Source of the DNA: an uncultured Paraprevotella sp.
GTDB lineage: Bacteria > Bacteroidota > Bacteroidia > Bacteroidales > Bacteroidaceae
Direction of reading: 5' to 3'
Assembly: GCA_944320775.1 (NCBI GenBank)
Contig: CALUIV010000025.1
Location: 1-42,832, forward strand
Length of the DNA stretch: 42,832 bases
How positions within the stretch are numbered: the first letter of the stretch is position 1; each line of letters opens with the position of its first letter. Positions 18,725 through 28,250 of the stretch are shown here, piece after piece. The notes under the pieces were generated by a model that searched no databases, had not been told where the DNA came from, and saw nothing but the letters and a program-made list of their open reading frames with translations. The translations under genes were made by a program, and so were the position numbers.

Positions 18725-20221
18725 ATGAAAAAAAATTACGTATTTCTATTTTCAATGTTGCTTGCAGGCCTTTCGTCAACTGCTTATGCACAAGGAGAAC
18801 TGATTCAGCAGTCGTTACCAAATCCAGATAACGAGCCTGCCCCTGTATTTCCTGTTCCATCCGAACGACAGTTGTTATGGCAAGAAACTGAGTTTTATGC
18901 TTTCTTTCATTATGGCATGAACACTTATACGGGAAAAGAATGGGGATATGGTGATGAAGCGTTGACTACATTCCGTCCTCCGAAACATCCAAACTGTGAA
19001 CAATGGGTTCAAGCTGCTAAGGATGCCGGTATGAAAGGTGGAATTGCGGTAGTGAAGCACCATGACGGCTTTTGTCTCTGGCCTACAAAAACTACCGATC
19101 ACAATGCGAATAATTGTGGTCTGAGCTTTGAGGTCAATGTTCCCAAAGCATACGCAGAAGCAAGTGAGAAGCTGGGAATGAAATATGGTTTCTATATTTC
19201 ACCGTGGGATAGAAACAGTGCCCACTATGGAAAAGATACTTATGTAAAAGAAGTATTTCTGAAACAAGCGACTGAGTTGGCACAATATGGTAACAATCAG
19301 TTTGAGATGTGGTTTGATGGTGCAAACGGAGGTGACGGATACTATGGTGGCGAAGGCGGAACGAGAAGTATTGATGCCAGTACATACTATGATGTTCCCA
19401 ATCTGGCCGATTCCATTCATAAGCTACAGCCCAACTGTGTCATGTGGGGAGTTGGCGATGAAGCCCGATGGATCGGAAATGAAGCCGGTTGGGCCGGTAC
19501 AACCAATTGGTCTACGGAATATAAACCTAGTCGCGGTGCTGGCGAATATGGCAGTGAAGATGGTTGGCGATGGTTTCCTGGAGAATCCGATGCAAAAGGT
19601 ACGAATATGGGATGGTTCTGGCATGCAGGTGAACAACCACGTTCGTTAAATGAGCTTTATAAATTTTATCTGGAAACCGTAGGCCGTAATGCAACGCTGA
19701 TTTTAAATTTCCCACCCGATCAAAATGGAGAACTTCCGGATGCTACGGTTAAAAGAATGAAAGAATTGGGTGATCTGCTTAAAACCAGATTAGGCAACGA
19801 CCTGGCCTCAAAAGCTAAAATTACCGTTTCAGAAACAAGAGCTGCAGGTGCTAATCGCAGTTATATTGCCGATAATCTGAATGATGACAATAAAGATACA
19901 TATTGGGCAACAAATGATGGAACGATTCAGGCTACGATTACGTTGACCTGGAACGAACCCGTTAATGTTCATTATGTAGCTCTGATGGAATATATCAAAA
20001 AAGGCCAGCGTGTGAAATCATTTACCATAGAAACAACAGAAGACGGCAGTAACTGGACTGCACGTGCCACAGACCAATGTACAACGATCGGATATAAACG
20101 TATCATCCCCTTGAATGGCAGTACAACGGATTATGGCGCAGGATATACGGTAAAAGCAATCCGTATTACGATCAACGATAGTAAAGCCTGCCCGTTATTG
20201 CATACAATTTCTGTTTATTAA
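18725..20221 (+). CDS. Secreted GH29-like alpha-L-fucosidase with C-terminal F5/8 type C domain
   Basis: 498 residues with a signal peptide (MKKNYVFLFSMLLAGLSSTAYA-Q). The catalytic domain (about 40-350) has GH29 features: FFHYGMNTYTGKEWGYG, KDAGMKGGIAVVKHHDGFCLWPTK, YGFYISPWDRN, and nucleophile candidate D198 in FEMWFDGANGG. The GGDGYYGG extension after this motif fits the narrow-specificity alpha-1,3/1,4 (subfamily B) type. Residues 370-498 form a discoidin-like carbohydrate-binding domain (DNLNDDNKDTYWAT...). The predicted location is periplasm or cell surface. It lies 29 bp before the GH16 gene, with which it forms a pair inserted between bioC and bioD. The exact linkage specificity is not visible. 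Confidence 0.85.
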   Translation: MKKNYVFLFSMLLAGLSSTAYAQGELIQQSLPNPDNEPAPVFPVPSERQLLWQETEFYAFFHYGMNTYTGKEWGYGDEALTTFRPPKHPNCEQWVQAAKDAGMKGGIAVVKHHDGFCLWPTKTTDHNANNCGLSFEVNVPKAYAEASEKLGMKYGFYISPWDRNSAHYGKDTYVKEVFLKQATELAQYGNNQFEMWFDGANGGDGYYGGEGGTRSIDASTYYDVPNLADSIHKLQPNCVMWGVGDEARWIGNEAGWAGTTNWSTEYKPSRGAGEYGSEDGWRWFPGESDAKGTNMGWFWHAGEQPRSLNELYKFYLETVGRNATLILNFPPDQNGELPDATVKRMKELGDLLKTRLGNDLASKAKITVSETRAAGANRSYIADNLNDDNKDTYWATNDGTIQATITLTWNEPVNVHYVALMEYIKKGQRVKSFTIETTEDGSNWTARATDQCTTIGYKRIIPLNGSTTDYGAGYTVKAIRITINDSKACPLLHTISVY

Positions 20222-20250
20222 AATCTAATAACCCTCTGATTACATAGAAT

Positions 20251-23200
20251 ATGATGAAAAAAAGATATTTATATCTGACAAGTCTGGTTCTAACCATGCC
20301 TATGACCTTGTCTGCACAAAGTATAACCAATTTTGAAGAAAAGGCAGGAGAAGAGAATTATACTCGTCTTGGTGTGTATGATGCCTGGCCTGAGTCGCCA
20401 TTTCGGATTCAGAAAGGGGCAGCTACCCCACTTCTGGAAGGAAATGTACGTGTCTTGGAGAATACAATTGCTGATGATGGAAACAGCACTCCTAAAATGT
20501 TAATGGTTCAACGTTCACGCTACGGCAGCAATCAGTTTGGTGCGCGAATTGATTTGAAAGAAACGTTTGAATTGACAACCCAAACGAAATATGTTCATGT
20601 CATGATCAAAAAGGACAAACCGGGGCGTGTGTTGCTGATCGGATTGGGTAAACGTAAAGACCGTACGGGGCAAAGTCCGGAAACACAACAGTTTTGGGCA
20701 TTGTCATCCAGAACTATTGAACCGGGAGTCTGGAATGACGCAGTTTTTGCCATAAAAGGTAACGGAGGCATTGATATTCACAGCCTGGTGATCGTTCCTG
20801 ATTGTGAGTCAACACATGACTTACAAGAAGACTTCTTAGCATATATAGATGAAATAGAGGTTAACAACAGTTCTCTCCCCCGTTTCCAGCGTGGTGATTA
20901 TGTCTTGAATATTGAAGAAAATACAGTATCGGCAAAGAACAATTACTATGTAAACAACATAAAACTAAAAAGTCCGAGTGCAGGCGAACAAACCATTACG
21001 GTTGGTAGTGCTTCGCCCCAAAAAATTTATCGTCCTCTTTTAGACAAAGCCTTTATTGCCAAGGCTGGAGAAACCGTAACGCCAACTATCAACTTCGCAG
21101 GAAGCTGGATGAACGGTTATGTATATCTTGATCATGGTCAGGATGGTGTCTTCACCTGTGATTTGAATGAAGACTATACAGCCCCTGAAGGTAGTGATTT
21201 AGTTTCCTATTATTATATTGAAACTGTAGAAAACCAGTCAGGTTTTAATTATAAGGGAGAACCGGTAAGCGGCAATAACCGAAACACCATGCAAACTCCG
21301 GCGTTTCAGATTCCCTCAGATCTTAAACCGGGATTCTATAGAATGCGATTTAAGGTCGATTGGGGTAATGCAGATGCCGGTGGGCGTGTTACAGAAACAA
21401 ATAATATTATCGACAACGGAGGAAGTATCATTGATGTGCGTCTGAACATTCATACGGATGATGTAAATGTGACAACGGAGTTCCGTAATGGTGATGTGCT
21501 GACTGCTGATGGTAGTGTGTTGTCGGGAAGCAAGGTAAAATTCGGTGAACCGCTGACCATAAAAATGGTTCCTGAAAATGGATTCAAACCTGACGGTATC
21601 ATTTTAAAGCATGGACATAATCTCCTAGGTGACAGCTTAATTCACGGAACTCCACAATATTCGACTATTGAAATTCCGGCTTATGCCGTAGATGATGAAG
21701 GATTGCTGACAATTCCCGCAGAATATGTGGACGGCGATTTACACATTATCGGTAATTTCAAAAGTACAACCGGCGGAGAAGAACAAACAGGAAATTATGA
21801 AGTGAATTTTGATAAAGGATTGACCATATCGCGTACAGACAGAACGCTGAATACTGTTTCCTTACGTGGAGATCAGGGCTGCTCGTTTACATCAAGTACC
21901 ATGAGCGCCTCACCCAAAACAGTCTATCAGGACAAAACAACCGAAGTAGCCATGGTTAAACCAGGTGAGCATCTGACTCCAAGTGTGAACTATACTACAG
22001 GTGGTCCGATGCATGGTTATTTCTACATTGATTTGGATAATAATGGCATATTTGAAACAGAAGTAGGTGCGGACCACCGCCCTACTTCTACCAGTGAATT
22101 GCTCAGCTTCTCCTATTTAAATGGCTTTGACAGTAATGGTATGGAAAAAGAACAAAATGAAGCAAATAATACCATTACTTTCCCCTCCTTCACCATACCT
22201 GAATTTTTAAAGGAAGGTATCTACCGTGCACGTTTGAAAATTGATTGGAATAATGAAGATCCAAAAGGCCAATATGAATCAGGAAGAAACAACAACATTG
22301 ATTCAAATGGCGGATACATTGTCGATTTCCTGATACACGTCAATAAAACTACACCAACCTTAAATATTAATATTTTTAATGGTAATGCTTACCGTTCCGA
22401 TAACACTGCTTTGCCATATTATTTAAACGGCACAACAACACTTAATGTCATGCTTAAACCAGTTACCCCGGATTATACTTTGGCTACACCGGTTACTATC
22501 CGAACCGGAATAAATTTTGATGGCCCGCAATATATCCGTGGTAATATGCAATGGTTCCAGAAAGAAATACAGCCAGAGGATGTAAAAGGTTCCATCCAAG
22601 TGCCGGTTATGGGTAATGTGGAAATCTTAACTTCTTTTGAAGCAGATGAAAATGCAGACTACCAATTAGTATTCCACGATGAATTCAATGCTGAAAATGG
22701 TACTCGGGCTGATTCTGAGAAATGGCAATGCAGTCCTCGGCAGTCGTCTACATGGAACCGTTTTATCAGTGACAGTATTGCCGTAGCTTATCACGAGAAT
22801 GGAAAACTGGTACTGAAAGCTATTCCCAATGAAGATAAATCGTCTGATCCGGTTGATATGCTAACGGGTGCCGTTGAAAGCCGTAATTTATTCAGTTTCA
22901 AATATGGTAAATTGGAATGTCGTGCTAAAACAAATGGGTATCGGGGGAATTTCCCAGCGATTTGGCTTATGCCACAAGATCAAAAAGCAGGATGGCCTAA
23001 TTGTGGTGAAATTGATATTTTCGAACAAATTGACAATGAAAACAAGTCATATCACACAATTCATTCCAACTGGACTTATAATTTAGGAAATAAAAACAAT
23101 CCACAATCGTCGTTTAATAAGACATTGGAAATGGATCGCTATCATACTTATGGGTTTGAATGGAATGAAAACACACTGATTTGGTATGTTGATGGAGTTC

Positions 23201-23595
23201 AAGTAGGCAGTTATAAAAAGAGTTCAGACAGCAATGTATTGAATCAAGGACAATGGCCTTTTGACAAGGAATTCTATATAATTCTGAATCAATCAGTCGG
23301 AAATGGTTCCTGGGCTCAGAATGCAGACATTACCCATACTTACCAGATGGACGTAGATTGGGTTCGTGTATATCAAAAAAAGTCGGCAACCAGTATCGAG
23401 AATTTGCATTCAGATGATTTGATTTTGACTACACAGGAAAACCAAATTACGGTTAAAACCGAAGCACCAGCTCCTGTTCTGATTAGTAGCATTTCCGGTA
23501 TACTTGTTTACAATGGAATGCTGACAGGTTCGCATACTTTTCAGGTAAATAAAGGAATCTATCTGGTAAACAACAAAAAAGTTGTTGTTCCATAA
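20251..23595 (+). CDS. Secreted GH16 endo-glycosidase with two GEVED domains
   Basis: 1114 residues with a signal peptide (MMKKRYLYLTSLVLTMPMTLSA-Q). An N-terminal jelly-roll-like region (about 20-200) precedes two related GEVED-type domains (about 246-401 and 543-697), each with a Y(V/F)Y(L/I)D segment, an FxIPxxLKxGxYRxRxKxDW block and an N-x-x-D-x-GG end. A beta-sandwich GH16 domain follows (about 805-1043) with catalytic E920-I-D922-I-F-E925 and the WPNCGEIDIFEQ context. The tail (about 1050-1114) ends VNKGIYLVNNKKVVV, a sorting-type tail. GH16 enzymes cut beta-1,3/1,4 glucans, galactans or, in gut bacteria, mucin O-glycans; the flanking fucosidase suggests the last but does not prove it. 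Confidence 0.88.
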   Translation: MMKKRYLYLTSLVLTMPMTLSAQSITNFEEKAGEENYTRLGVYDAWPESPFRIQKGAATPLLEGNVRVLENTIADDGNSTPKMLMVQRSRYGSNQFGARIDLKETFELTTQTKYVHVMIKKDKPGRVLLIGLGKRKDRTGQSPETQQFWALSSRTIEPGVWNDAVFAIKGNGGIDIHSLVIVPDCESTHDLQEDFLAYIDEIEVNNSSLPRFQRGDYVLNIEENTVSAKNNYYVNNIKLKSPSAGEQTITVGSASPQKIYRPLLDKAFIAKAGETVTPTINFAGSWMNGYVYLDHGQDGVFTCDLNEDYTAPEGSDLVSYYYIETVENQSGFNYKGEPVSGNNRNTMQTPAFQIPSDLKPGFYRMRFKVDWGNADAGGRVTETNNIIDNGGSIIDVRLNIHTDDVNVTTEFRNGDVLTADGSVLSGSKVKFGEPLTIKMVPENGFKPDGIILKHGHNLLGDSLIHGTPQYSTIEIPAYAVDDEGLLTIPAEYVDGDLHIIGNFKSTTGGEEQTGNYEVNFDKGLTISRTDRTLNTVSLRGDQGCSFTSSTMSASPKTVYQDKTTEVAMVKPGEHLTPSVNYTTGGPMHGYFYIDLDNNGIFETEVGADHRPTSTSELLSFSYLNGFDSNGMEKEQNEANNTITFPSFTIPEFLKEGIYRARLKIDWNNEDPKGQYESGRNNNIDSNGGYIVDFLIHVNKTTPTLNINIFNGNAYRSDNTALPYYLNGTTTLNVMLKPVTPDYTLATPVTIRTGINFDGPQYIRGNMQWFQKEIQPEDVKGSIQVPVMGNVEILTSFEADENADYQLVFHDEFNAENGTRADSEKWQCSPRQSSTWNRFISDSIAVAYHENGKLVLKAIPNEDKSSDPVDMLTGAVESRNLFSFKYGKLECRAKTNGYRGNFPAIWLMPQDQKAGWPNCGEIDIFEQIDNENKSYHTIHSNWTYNLGNKNNPQSSFNKTLEMDRYHTYGFEWNENTLIWYVDGVQVGSYKKSSDSNVLNQGQWPFDKEFYIILNQSVGNGSWAQNADITHTYQMDVDWVRVYQKKSATSIENLHSDDLILTTQENQITVKTEAPAPVLISSISGILVYNGMLTGSHTFQVNKGIYLVNNKKVVVP

Positions 23596-23626
23596 AAATT
23601 TGTCAGATTTCTAAATAATCCATATT

Positions 23627-23664
23627 CCCCTTGATAGAGGTCTTATTGAACCTTTATTGAGGGG
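23627..23664 (+). promoter_or_regulatory. Stable hairpin in the bioD leader
   Basis: CCCCTTGATAGAGG (23627-23640) pairs with CCTTTATTGAGGGG (23651-23664) through a 10-nt loop, with three G-U wobbles. No T-run follows, so it is not a classical terminator. It sits 20 nt before the bioD start and could influence translation or mark an old operon break. Confidence 0.4.
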
Positions 23665-23683
23665 ATAAAATTAAAATAAGAAT

Positions 23684-24334
23684 ATGAAGAATAATGTATT
23701 TTTTGTAAGCGGTATGGACACGGGCATCGGCAAGAGCTATGCAACCGGTTATATTGCACGTGATTGGACTGACAAAGGAATCAGAACAATCACTCAGAAG
23801 TTTATTCAAACGGGGAATCAAGATGTTTCGGAAGATATCGAACTACATCGGCGTATCATGGGAGTGGATTTCTTTCCAGAAGACGTAGAACGATTGACCA
23901 TGCCCGAAATATACTCCTATCCTTGTTCACCACACCTAGCTGCAGAAATCGACAAACGTCCTATTGATTTTGAAAAAATAGAGCATGCAACAGACATTTT
24001 AAGCGAACGTTATGACGCAGTTCTGCTTGAGGGGGCTGGCGGACTGATGGTACCCTTGACTAGAGATTTGCTTACTATCAACTATATTGCCCAACACCAA
24101 TTACCACTAATTTTCGTTGTTTCAGGGCGTTTAGGTAGTATCAATCACATTCTATTAAGCCTGGAAGCTATCAGCAAACGCAATATTCAGTTACACACTT
24201 TGGCCTATAATCTTTTTGAGGATCGCGACGGCGACGATATTATTCGGGAAGATACAAAAAATTATATCCGGACATATTTAACTGAACATTTTCCTGAAAC
24301 AGAATTCATTGAAATTCCTGTATTGCAAATCTAA
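23684..24334 (+). CDS. bioD: Dethiobiotin synthetase
   Basis: An ATP-dependent carboxylation of DAPA that closes the ureido ring, giving dethiobiotin for BioB. It has 216 residues. The P-loop is GMDTGIGKSYATG (10-22, K17). Next come KFIQTGNQDVSEDIELHRR, the substrate region TMPEIYSYPCSPHLAAEID, and the LLEGAGGLMVPLT block with the Mg/DAPA-binding residues. The gene is separated from bioB-A-F-G-C by the GH29/GH16 pair, unlike the usual contiguous arrangement, and is followed by a bidirectional terminator. Confidence 0.95.
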   Translation: MKNNVFFVSGMDTGIGKSYATGYIARDWTDKGIRTITQKFIQTGNQDVSEDIELHRRIMGVDFFPEDVERLTMPEIYSYPCSPHLAAEIDKRPIDFEKIEHATDILSERYDAVLLEGAGGLMVPLTRDLLTINYIAQHQLPLIFVVSGRLGSINHILLSLEAISKRNIQLHTLAYNLFEDRDGDDIIREDTKNYIRTYLTEHFPETEFIEIPVLQI

Positions 24335-24360
24335 ATCAGATCTATTATCATAAACAACAA

Positions 24361-24396
24361 AGGGATGCATAACTCAAGCTGTCTGTCTGCATCCCT
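24361..24396. terminator. Bidirectional terminator between bioD and the sulfatase gene
   Basis: The 9-bp stem AGGGATGCA (24361-24369)/TGCATCCCT (24388-24396) with an 18-nt loop lies between convergent genes. It is followed by TATATTTATTT on the plus strand and by TTGTTGTTT on the minus strand. Confidence 0.7.
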
Positions 24397-24433
24397 ATAT
24401 TTATTTGAATATTTGATTTGTTACTCGTGATAA

Positions 24434-27400
24434 TTAATAAATTATTTTCTGCCCGTTCTGAATGTATACTCCTTTTTTAGGCTGATTAACTTTTCGTCCC
24501 ATCAAATCATACGTAATAGAAGATTTGGATGAGTCTGCTTCCATTTGAGTAATTCCAGTCGCATCATCAAACCGCAAACCAATACCATTTGGAGCAACTA
24601 TTTCCCTCCCATTTAAATATGCTTTATTTCCAGGTATTACACTATCAGCAAACAAATTAAAAAGAGCATTGCCATCATTGGTCTCAAGCATAAAGATTGA
24701 AGTGCCATTCTCTTTCGTGAAGAATACTGATGAACCGCAGAGTTCGTTACCTTCTATTGAAGGAATTGATGCTGTTGTAATCGGCAAAGAACAAATTTTA
24801 CTGTTACCTTTCAAAACCATTCCAGTATGCGCAGGAACCGTATTTTCAATTTCGGTCAGAACCAGTTCTTCATTTTCCATTCGTCCCTGATGTGCAGTAA
24901 CCCCTTCCGGCAATTCAATTCCTACTGGTAAATATACTGAGGCTAAGTTTCCATATTGAGTAGAATCCATCGTTACATCGATATTACGGGCATGAATCAA
25001 GTACCAGGCTGAAGCTGTGTTTTTGTCTTCTGCATTATAAAGCATGAGGCGAGCTGAATTTCCGGAATTAGCCTGTCCCGATATGTGCAGACGGAGCGAA
25101 TTATCAGAAGCAACAGCTAGTTTGTATTGTAAATCACCATAAGGAATAGCTTTCAAGATCAAAGCTTTTTCCGGATCTGTTGTTGAAGTAGCATAATGTC
25201 CGCTGCCCACATTGCCGGCTGATATATACGTTCCACTGTTAACATTGCGCAGACGGAATGTTCCTGATTCATTTCCTTCTTCAAGCAGCCATAAAGCGTT
25301 GCAATGTGTGTTATCAGCATCTATGGCCGAAAATCCTCCTTCTGCCTTACACAAATCATGATCGGGATTGTTTATGTCAATAGTTTCCATATACCCGCCA
25401 GTACCGTTGCATGCTGTATTTCCTGTTGAAATCTTACGCATATAATTACGGATACGATATAATTTATTGGGTTCAAGTTCTAATATCGGACTCGTTTCAT
25501 ATGCTTCTTTCATTTGCTTCAGATCTTCCAGATCAGGTGAGCGCATAGCTTCCTGATAAATCTCATCTACACTGCTTGCATCATGCGCACCGACATAGTC
25601 GGAATGTTTCTTATAATTTTCATATTGAGTTGTTATCAGATCGGCTATGGAATTACCTGGTACTGCCACAAACTTGTACATGCTCCCCGGATCAGTAACT
25701 GTTATTCCGGAATAAGTATTGATAACCCATTTCATATTAGCGGCGGTACCGTTTCCGGTACCCCGCGTATTCAAAAGATCTCCATTTGGCGTTTTTATAG
25801 CATAACGTCCCATTGTTCCGGTAGCAATCAACTGAAACTCACCGGATGTAGCTGTTCCATATTGCATATACGGCGTGGTTACACCATCACCAATATTTCC
25901 GCCGTTCCAGCTTGATCCAGTCTTACCGTCTACGTAATCAATATTTTTTCCGTCAACGGTAAACATCCGAAAATGATTTTCGTCGGATCCTTGCTCAAAA
26001 TAAAAATATTGTTGCGTTGCGTCGTAAACATCCGCATATTGCTCAGAAGTAGCCTGAATGGCATTATATCCATTATGTTTACCCAATGTCCATTTAAAAT
26101 TAGTTTCCGCACGATTGTCTAAAATCCGATAATAATATTTTGTATCTTCCGTGCTGTATCTGAATATAGCAGCCGTAGGCGTTACAACGTCGCCCTGCTC
26201 AGCTGGTGCAGGTGCCTCGTCCGGCCATGGGATGATTTCGCCTGATTCCTTATAAGAAGGACGTTGGGCATCATATGCTTTCAGGGAATCTGTGAGTTCC
26301 TTGGAAAGTTCGTCCAATAATTCCGGCATGGCTTTAGCCAGGTTATTAGTTTCTCCGATATCCTCCTTGATATTATATAATCTGCGCTCTTGCGACTCCC
26401 AGAAATAAATCATGTGATAGTCTCCTTTCATAATTGCGGAGTAAGCACCATAACCTTCGTTTTTGTCCTGACTTTCCCCCCATAAATTAGGGAAATGCCA
26501 GATATTGACGCGTGAGCGTTCAATGGAAGGATCTCGAAGTATATCGGCAAAGCTCTTACCGTCTACCTTCTGTACGGTTTTATAATCCTTTATCCCGGCC
26601 AAGTCTAATATTGTCGGGAAGAAATCTTCGATCATGATCCGGCTTTGATTTTCAGATCCCGGTACAATATTTTTGTTTCCAGGCCAATATACCATCATCG
26701 GTTCATGTACACCTCCTTCATAAGCCGATCCTTTTCCACCACGCGCCGGATAATTCTGGTCACGGTTCAGCCTTCCCTGCCGGGGCCATACAGCCTGACC
26801 ACCGTTGTCCGACATAAATAAAATAATCGTATTTTGAGCAACCTCCGGCATGGAATCCAGAAATTTCATAATATCGCCTAAACTTTTATCCATTCCTTCG
26901 ACTAAAGCCGCATGATTGATTTCGCTATCACTTAATTGAGCTCCAAGCATCTCATCTACTTTATTCCGATAGTTTCCGGTAAAACGTGGATCTGCATCAT
27001 AAGGCGTATGAATGGCATAGTGCGCCATATACAAATAAAACGGTTGTTTTCGGGCTATCGGATCCTTAAGTGCATTTAATGCCTCGATTGTCAATGCTTC
27101 CGTAAGGAATGTATCTGTGCCATGATATTTTTCAAGACCGGATACGTGGAAACTGCCGCTACCGTATTCATTGCTGGCCAGATAACTTCCTGGTCCACCA
27201 TTTGCCCCACCCGCAATGTTAACATCAAAACCAAATGTTTCCGGGTCAGCTCCAGTTGTAGTCTGTGATCCAAAATGTGCCTTTCCGCAATGAATCGTAT
27301 AATAACCATGCTCATTCAAGATTTCTGTAAAAGAAGTGATTGGCGTTCCTTGATTTAAATCATGTTCGTTGGCTAATGCCGCCGGCTGGATACCATTGTA

Positions 27401-27790
27401 ATTCCAATCGGGTAAAATCAGATTCTGACTGGGAGCGTCTGTCTTGACATTATATTCAAGCGTCCAGTTTGTAACCCGATGCCGTGCCGCATTCATACCC
27501 GACATCAGACTACACCTTGAAGGCGAAGAGATTGCGCACGCATAAGCCTGCATGAATTTCACACCTTTCGAAGCCATCAATTCCATATTGGGTGTCCGGT
27601 AACGTTTGTTTAAAAGTGTCGGGTCTTTATAGAATGGTACAGACGTTTCCTGCCATCCCATATCATCCACCATAAAAAGAATAATGTTTGGCTGTTGCCC
27701 TGATTGAGAATCATTCGCACCTTGAGCATGGCCCATCCCCGGTACAACCGTACCTGCCAGGAATAAGCTTAAAGGTAAAATAGGTTTCAT
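24434..27790 (-). CDS. Very large secreted S-type sulfatase with lectin-like C-terminal domains
   Basis: 1118 residues with a signal peptide ending near HAQ. The N-terminal 520 residues are an S1-family sulfatase: metal aspartates in FMVDDMGW (D42, D43), and the formylglycine motif S88-S-P-S-R92, where serine is the residue converted, so an anaerobic radical-SAM maturase is needed. HYAIHTPYD, MSDNGG and GKGSAYEGGVHEPMMVYWPG follow. Two regions (about 540-700 and 775-935) look like ricin-type beta-trefoil carbohydrate-binding modules. The tail YDLMGRKVNQPKKGVYIQNG resembles Prevotella/Bacteroides sorting tails. Typical sulfatases are about 450-550 residues, so the C-terminal half is unusual. 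Target: a sulfated glycan such as mucin or an algal galactan (inferred). Confidence 0.88.
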   Translation of the reverse strand: MKPILPLSLFLAGTVVPGMGHAQGANDSQSGQQPNIILFMVDDMGWQETSVPFYKDPTLLNKRYRTPNMELMASKGVKFMQAYACAISSPSRCSLMSGMNAARHRVTNWTLEYNVKTDAPSQNLILPDWNYNGIQPAALANEHDLNQGTPITSFTEILNEHGYYTIHCGKAHFGSQTTTGADPETFGFDVNIAGGANGGPGSYLASNEYGSGSFHVSGLEKYHGTDTFLTEALTIEALNALKDPIARKQPFYLYMAHYAIHTPYDADPRFTGNYRNKVDEMLGAQLSDSEINHAALVEGMDKSLGDIMKFLDSMPEVAQNTIILFMSDNGGQAVWPRQGRLNRDQNYPARGGKGSAYEGGVHEPMMVYWPGNKNIVPGSENQSRIMIEDFFPTILDLAGIKDYKTVQKVDGKSFADILRDPSIERSRVNIWHFPNLWGESQDKNEGYGAYSAIMKGDYHMIYFWESQERRLYNIKEDIGETNNLAKAMPELLDELSKELTDSLKAYDAQRPSYKESGEIIPWPDEAPAPAEQGDVVTPTAAIFRYSTEDTKYYYRILDNRAETNFKWTLGKHNGYNAIQATSEQYADVYDATQQYFYFEQGSDENHFRMFTVDGKNIDYVDGKTGSSWNGGNIGDGVTTPYMQYGTATSGEFQLIATGTMGRYAIKTPNGDLLNTRGTGNGTAANMKWVINTYSGITVTDPGSMYKFVAVPGNSIADLITTQYENYKKHSDYVGAHDASSVDEIYQEAMRSPDLEDLKQMKEAYETSPILELEPNKLYRIRNYMRKISTGNTACNGTGGYMETIDINNPDHDLCKAEGGFSAIDADNTHCNALWLLEEGNESGTFRLRNVNSGTYISAGNVGSGHYATSTTDPEKALILKAIPYGDLQYKLAVASDNSLRLHISGQANSGNSARLMLYNAEDKNTASAWYLIHARNIDVTMDSTQYGNLASVYLPVGIELPEGVTAHQGRMENEELVLTEIENTVPAHTGMVLKGNSKICSLPITTASIPSIEGNELCGSSVFFTKENGTSIFMLETNDGNALFNLFADSVIPGNKAYLNGREIVAPNGIGLRFDDATGITQMEADSSKSSITYDLMGRKVNQPKKGVYIQNGQKIIY

Positions 27791-28218
27791 AAAAAAATAA
27801 GTTAGGTTAGAATAAATTTAGATAAGGTTTATTGTTTTGGTAAAGATACAAAAAAATTATGGATGATCAGTATCACGTATCCAATCAGAGTTAATTCATG
27901 AGTTTTTTATTCTTTTTAAAGATATATAAACAATACAACTGAAAAGAATCTATTTTATTATTGAGCCTATTGTCGATATTATTATAAACTTTTATACTAA
28001 AATGCATATCTGGCCTGTTTTGTAAAGAAGAGGTTTACAACGATAATGAAACAAAAAATGTCATAAAACTATAAGATATCACTCATATTTACCGATTTAT
28101 TGTTAACTTAGCTCGTAATTAGCTCGTAAAATGTACAGCTTGGGTTACGGATAAATATATTTTTTAAGTAATTCATCCTTCACTTTTCAAAAAATAACCT
28201 TTTAATAAACCCATAAAA
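27791..28218. other. Divergent intergenic region, sulfatase/GH-D-like gene
   Basis: 428 bp, AT-rich, between divergently transcribed secreted-enzyme genes. The most visible feature is a perfect tandem direct repeat, TTAGCTCGTAA twice at 28108-28118 and 28119-28129, about 90 nt before the plus-strand gene. No consensus TTTG/TAnnTTTG pair is clear on either strand. Confidence 0.5.
28108..28129. promoter_or_regulatory. Perfect 11-bp tandem direct repeat, candidate operator
   Basis: TTAGCTCGTAA occurs twice without spacing. One helical-turn direct repeats upstream of glycan genes resemble binding sites of AraC-type or hybrid two-component regulators. Assignment is inferred from position and form. 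Confidence 0.4.
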
Positions 28219-28250
28219 ATGAAAAAAACAGGAAACTATTTGGTTACTGT

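Noticed and set aside
18875-19715. Multiple 60-80 residue frames over the fucosidase gene
   Set aside because: All are out of frame with the GH29 motifs and lack start signals.
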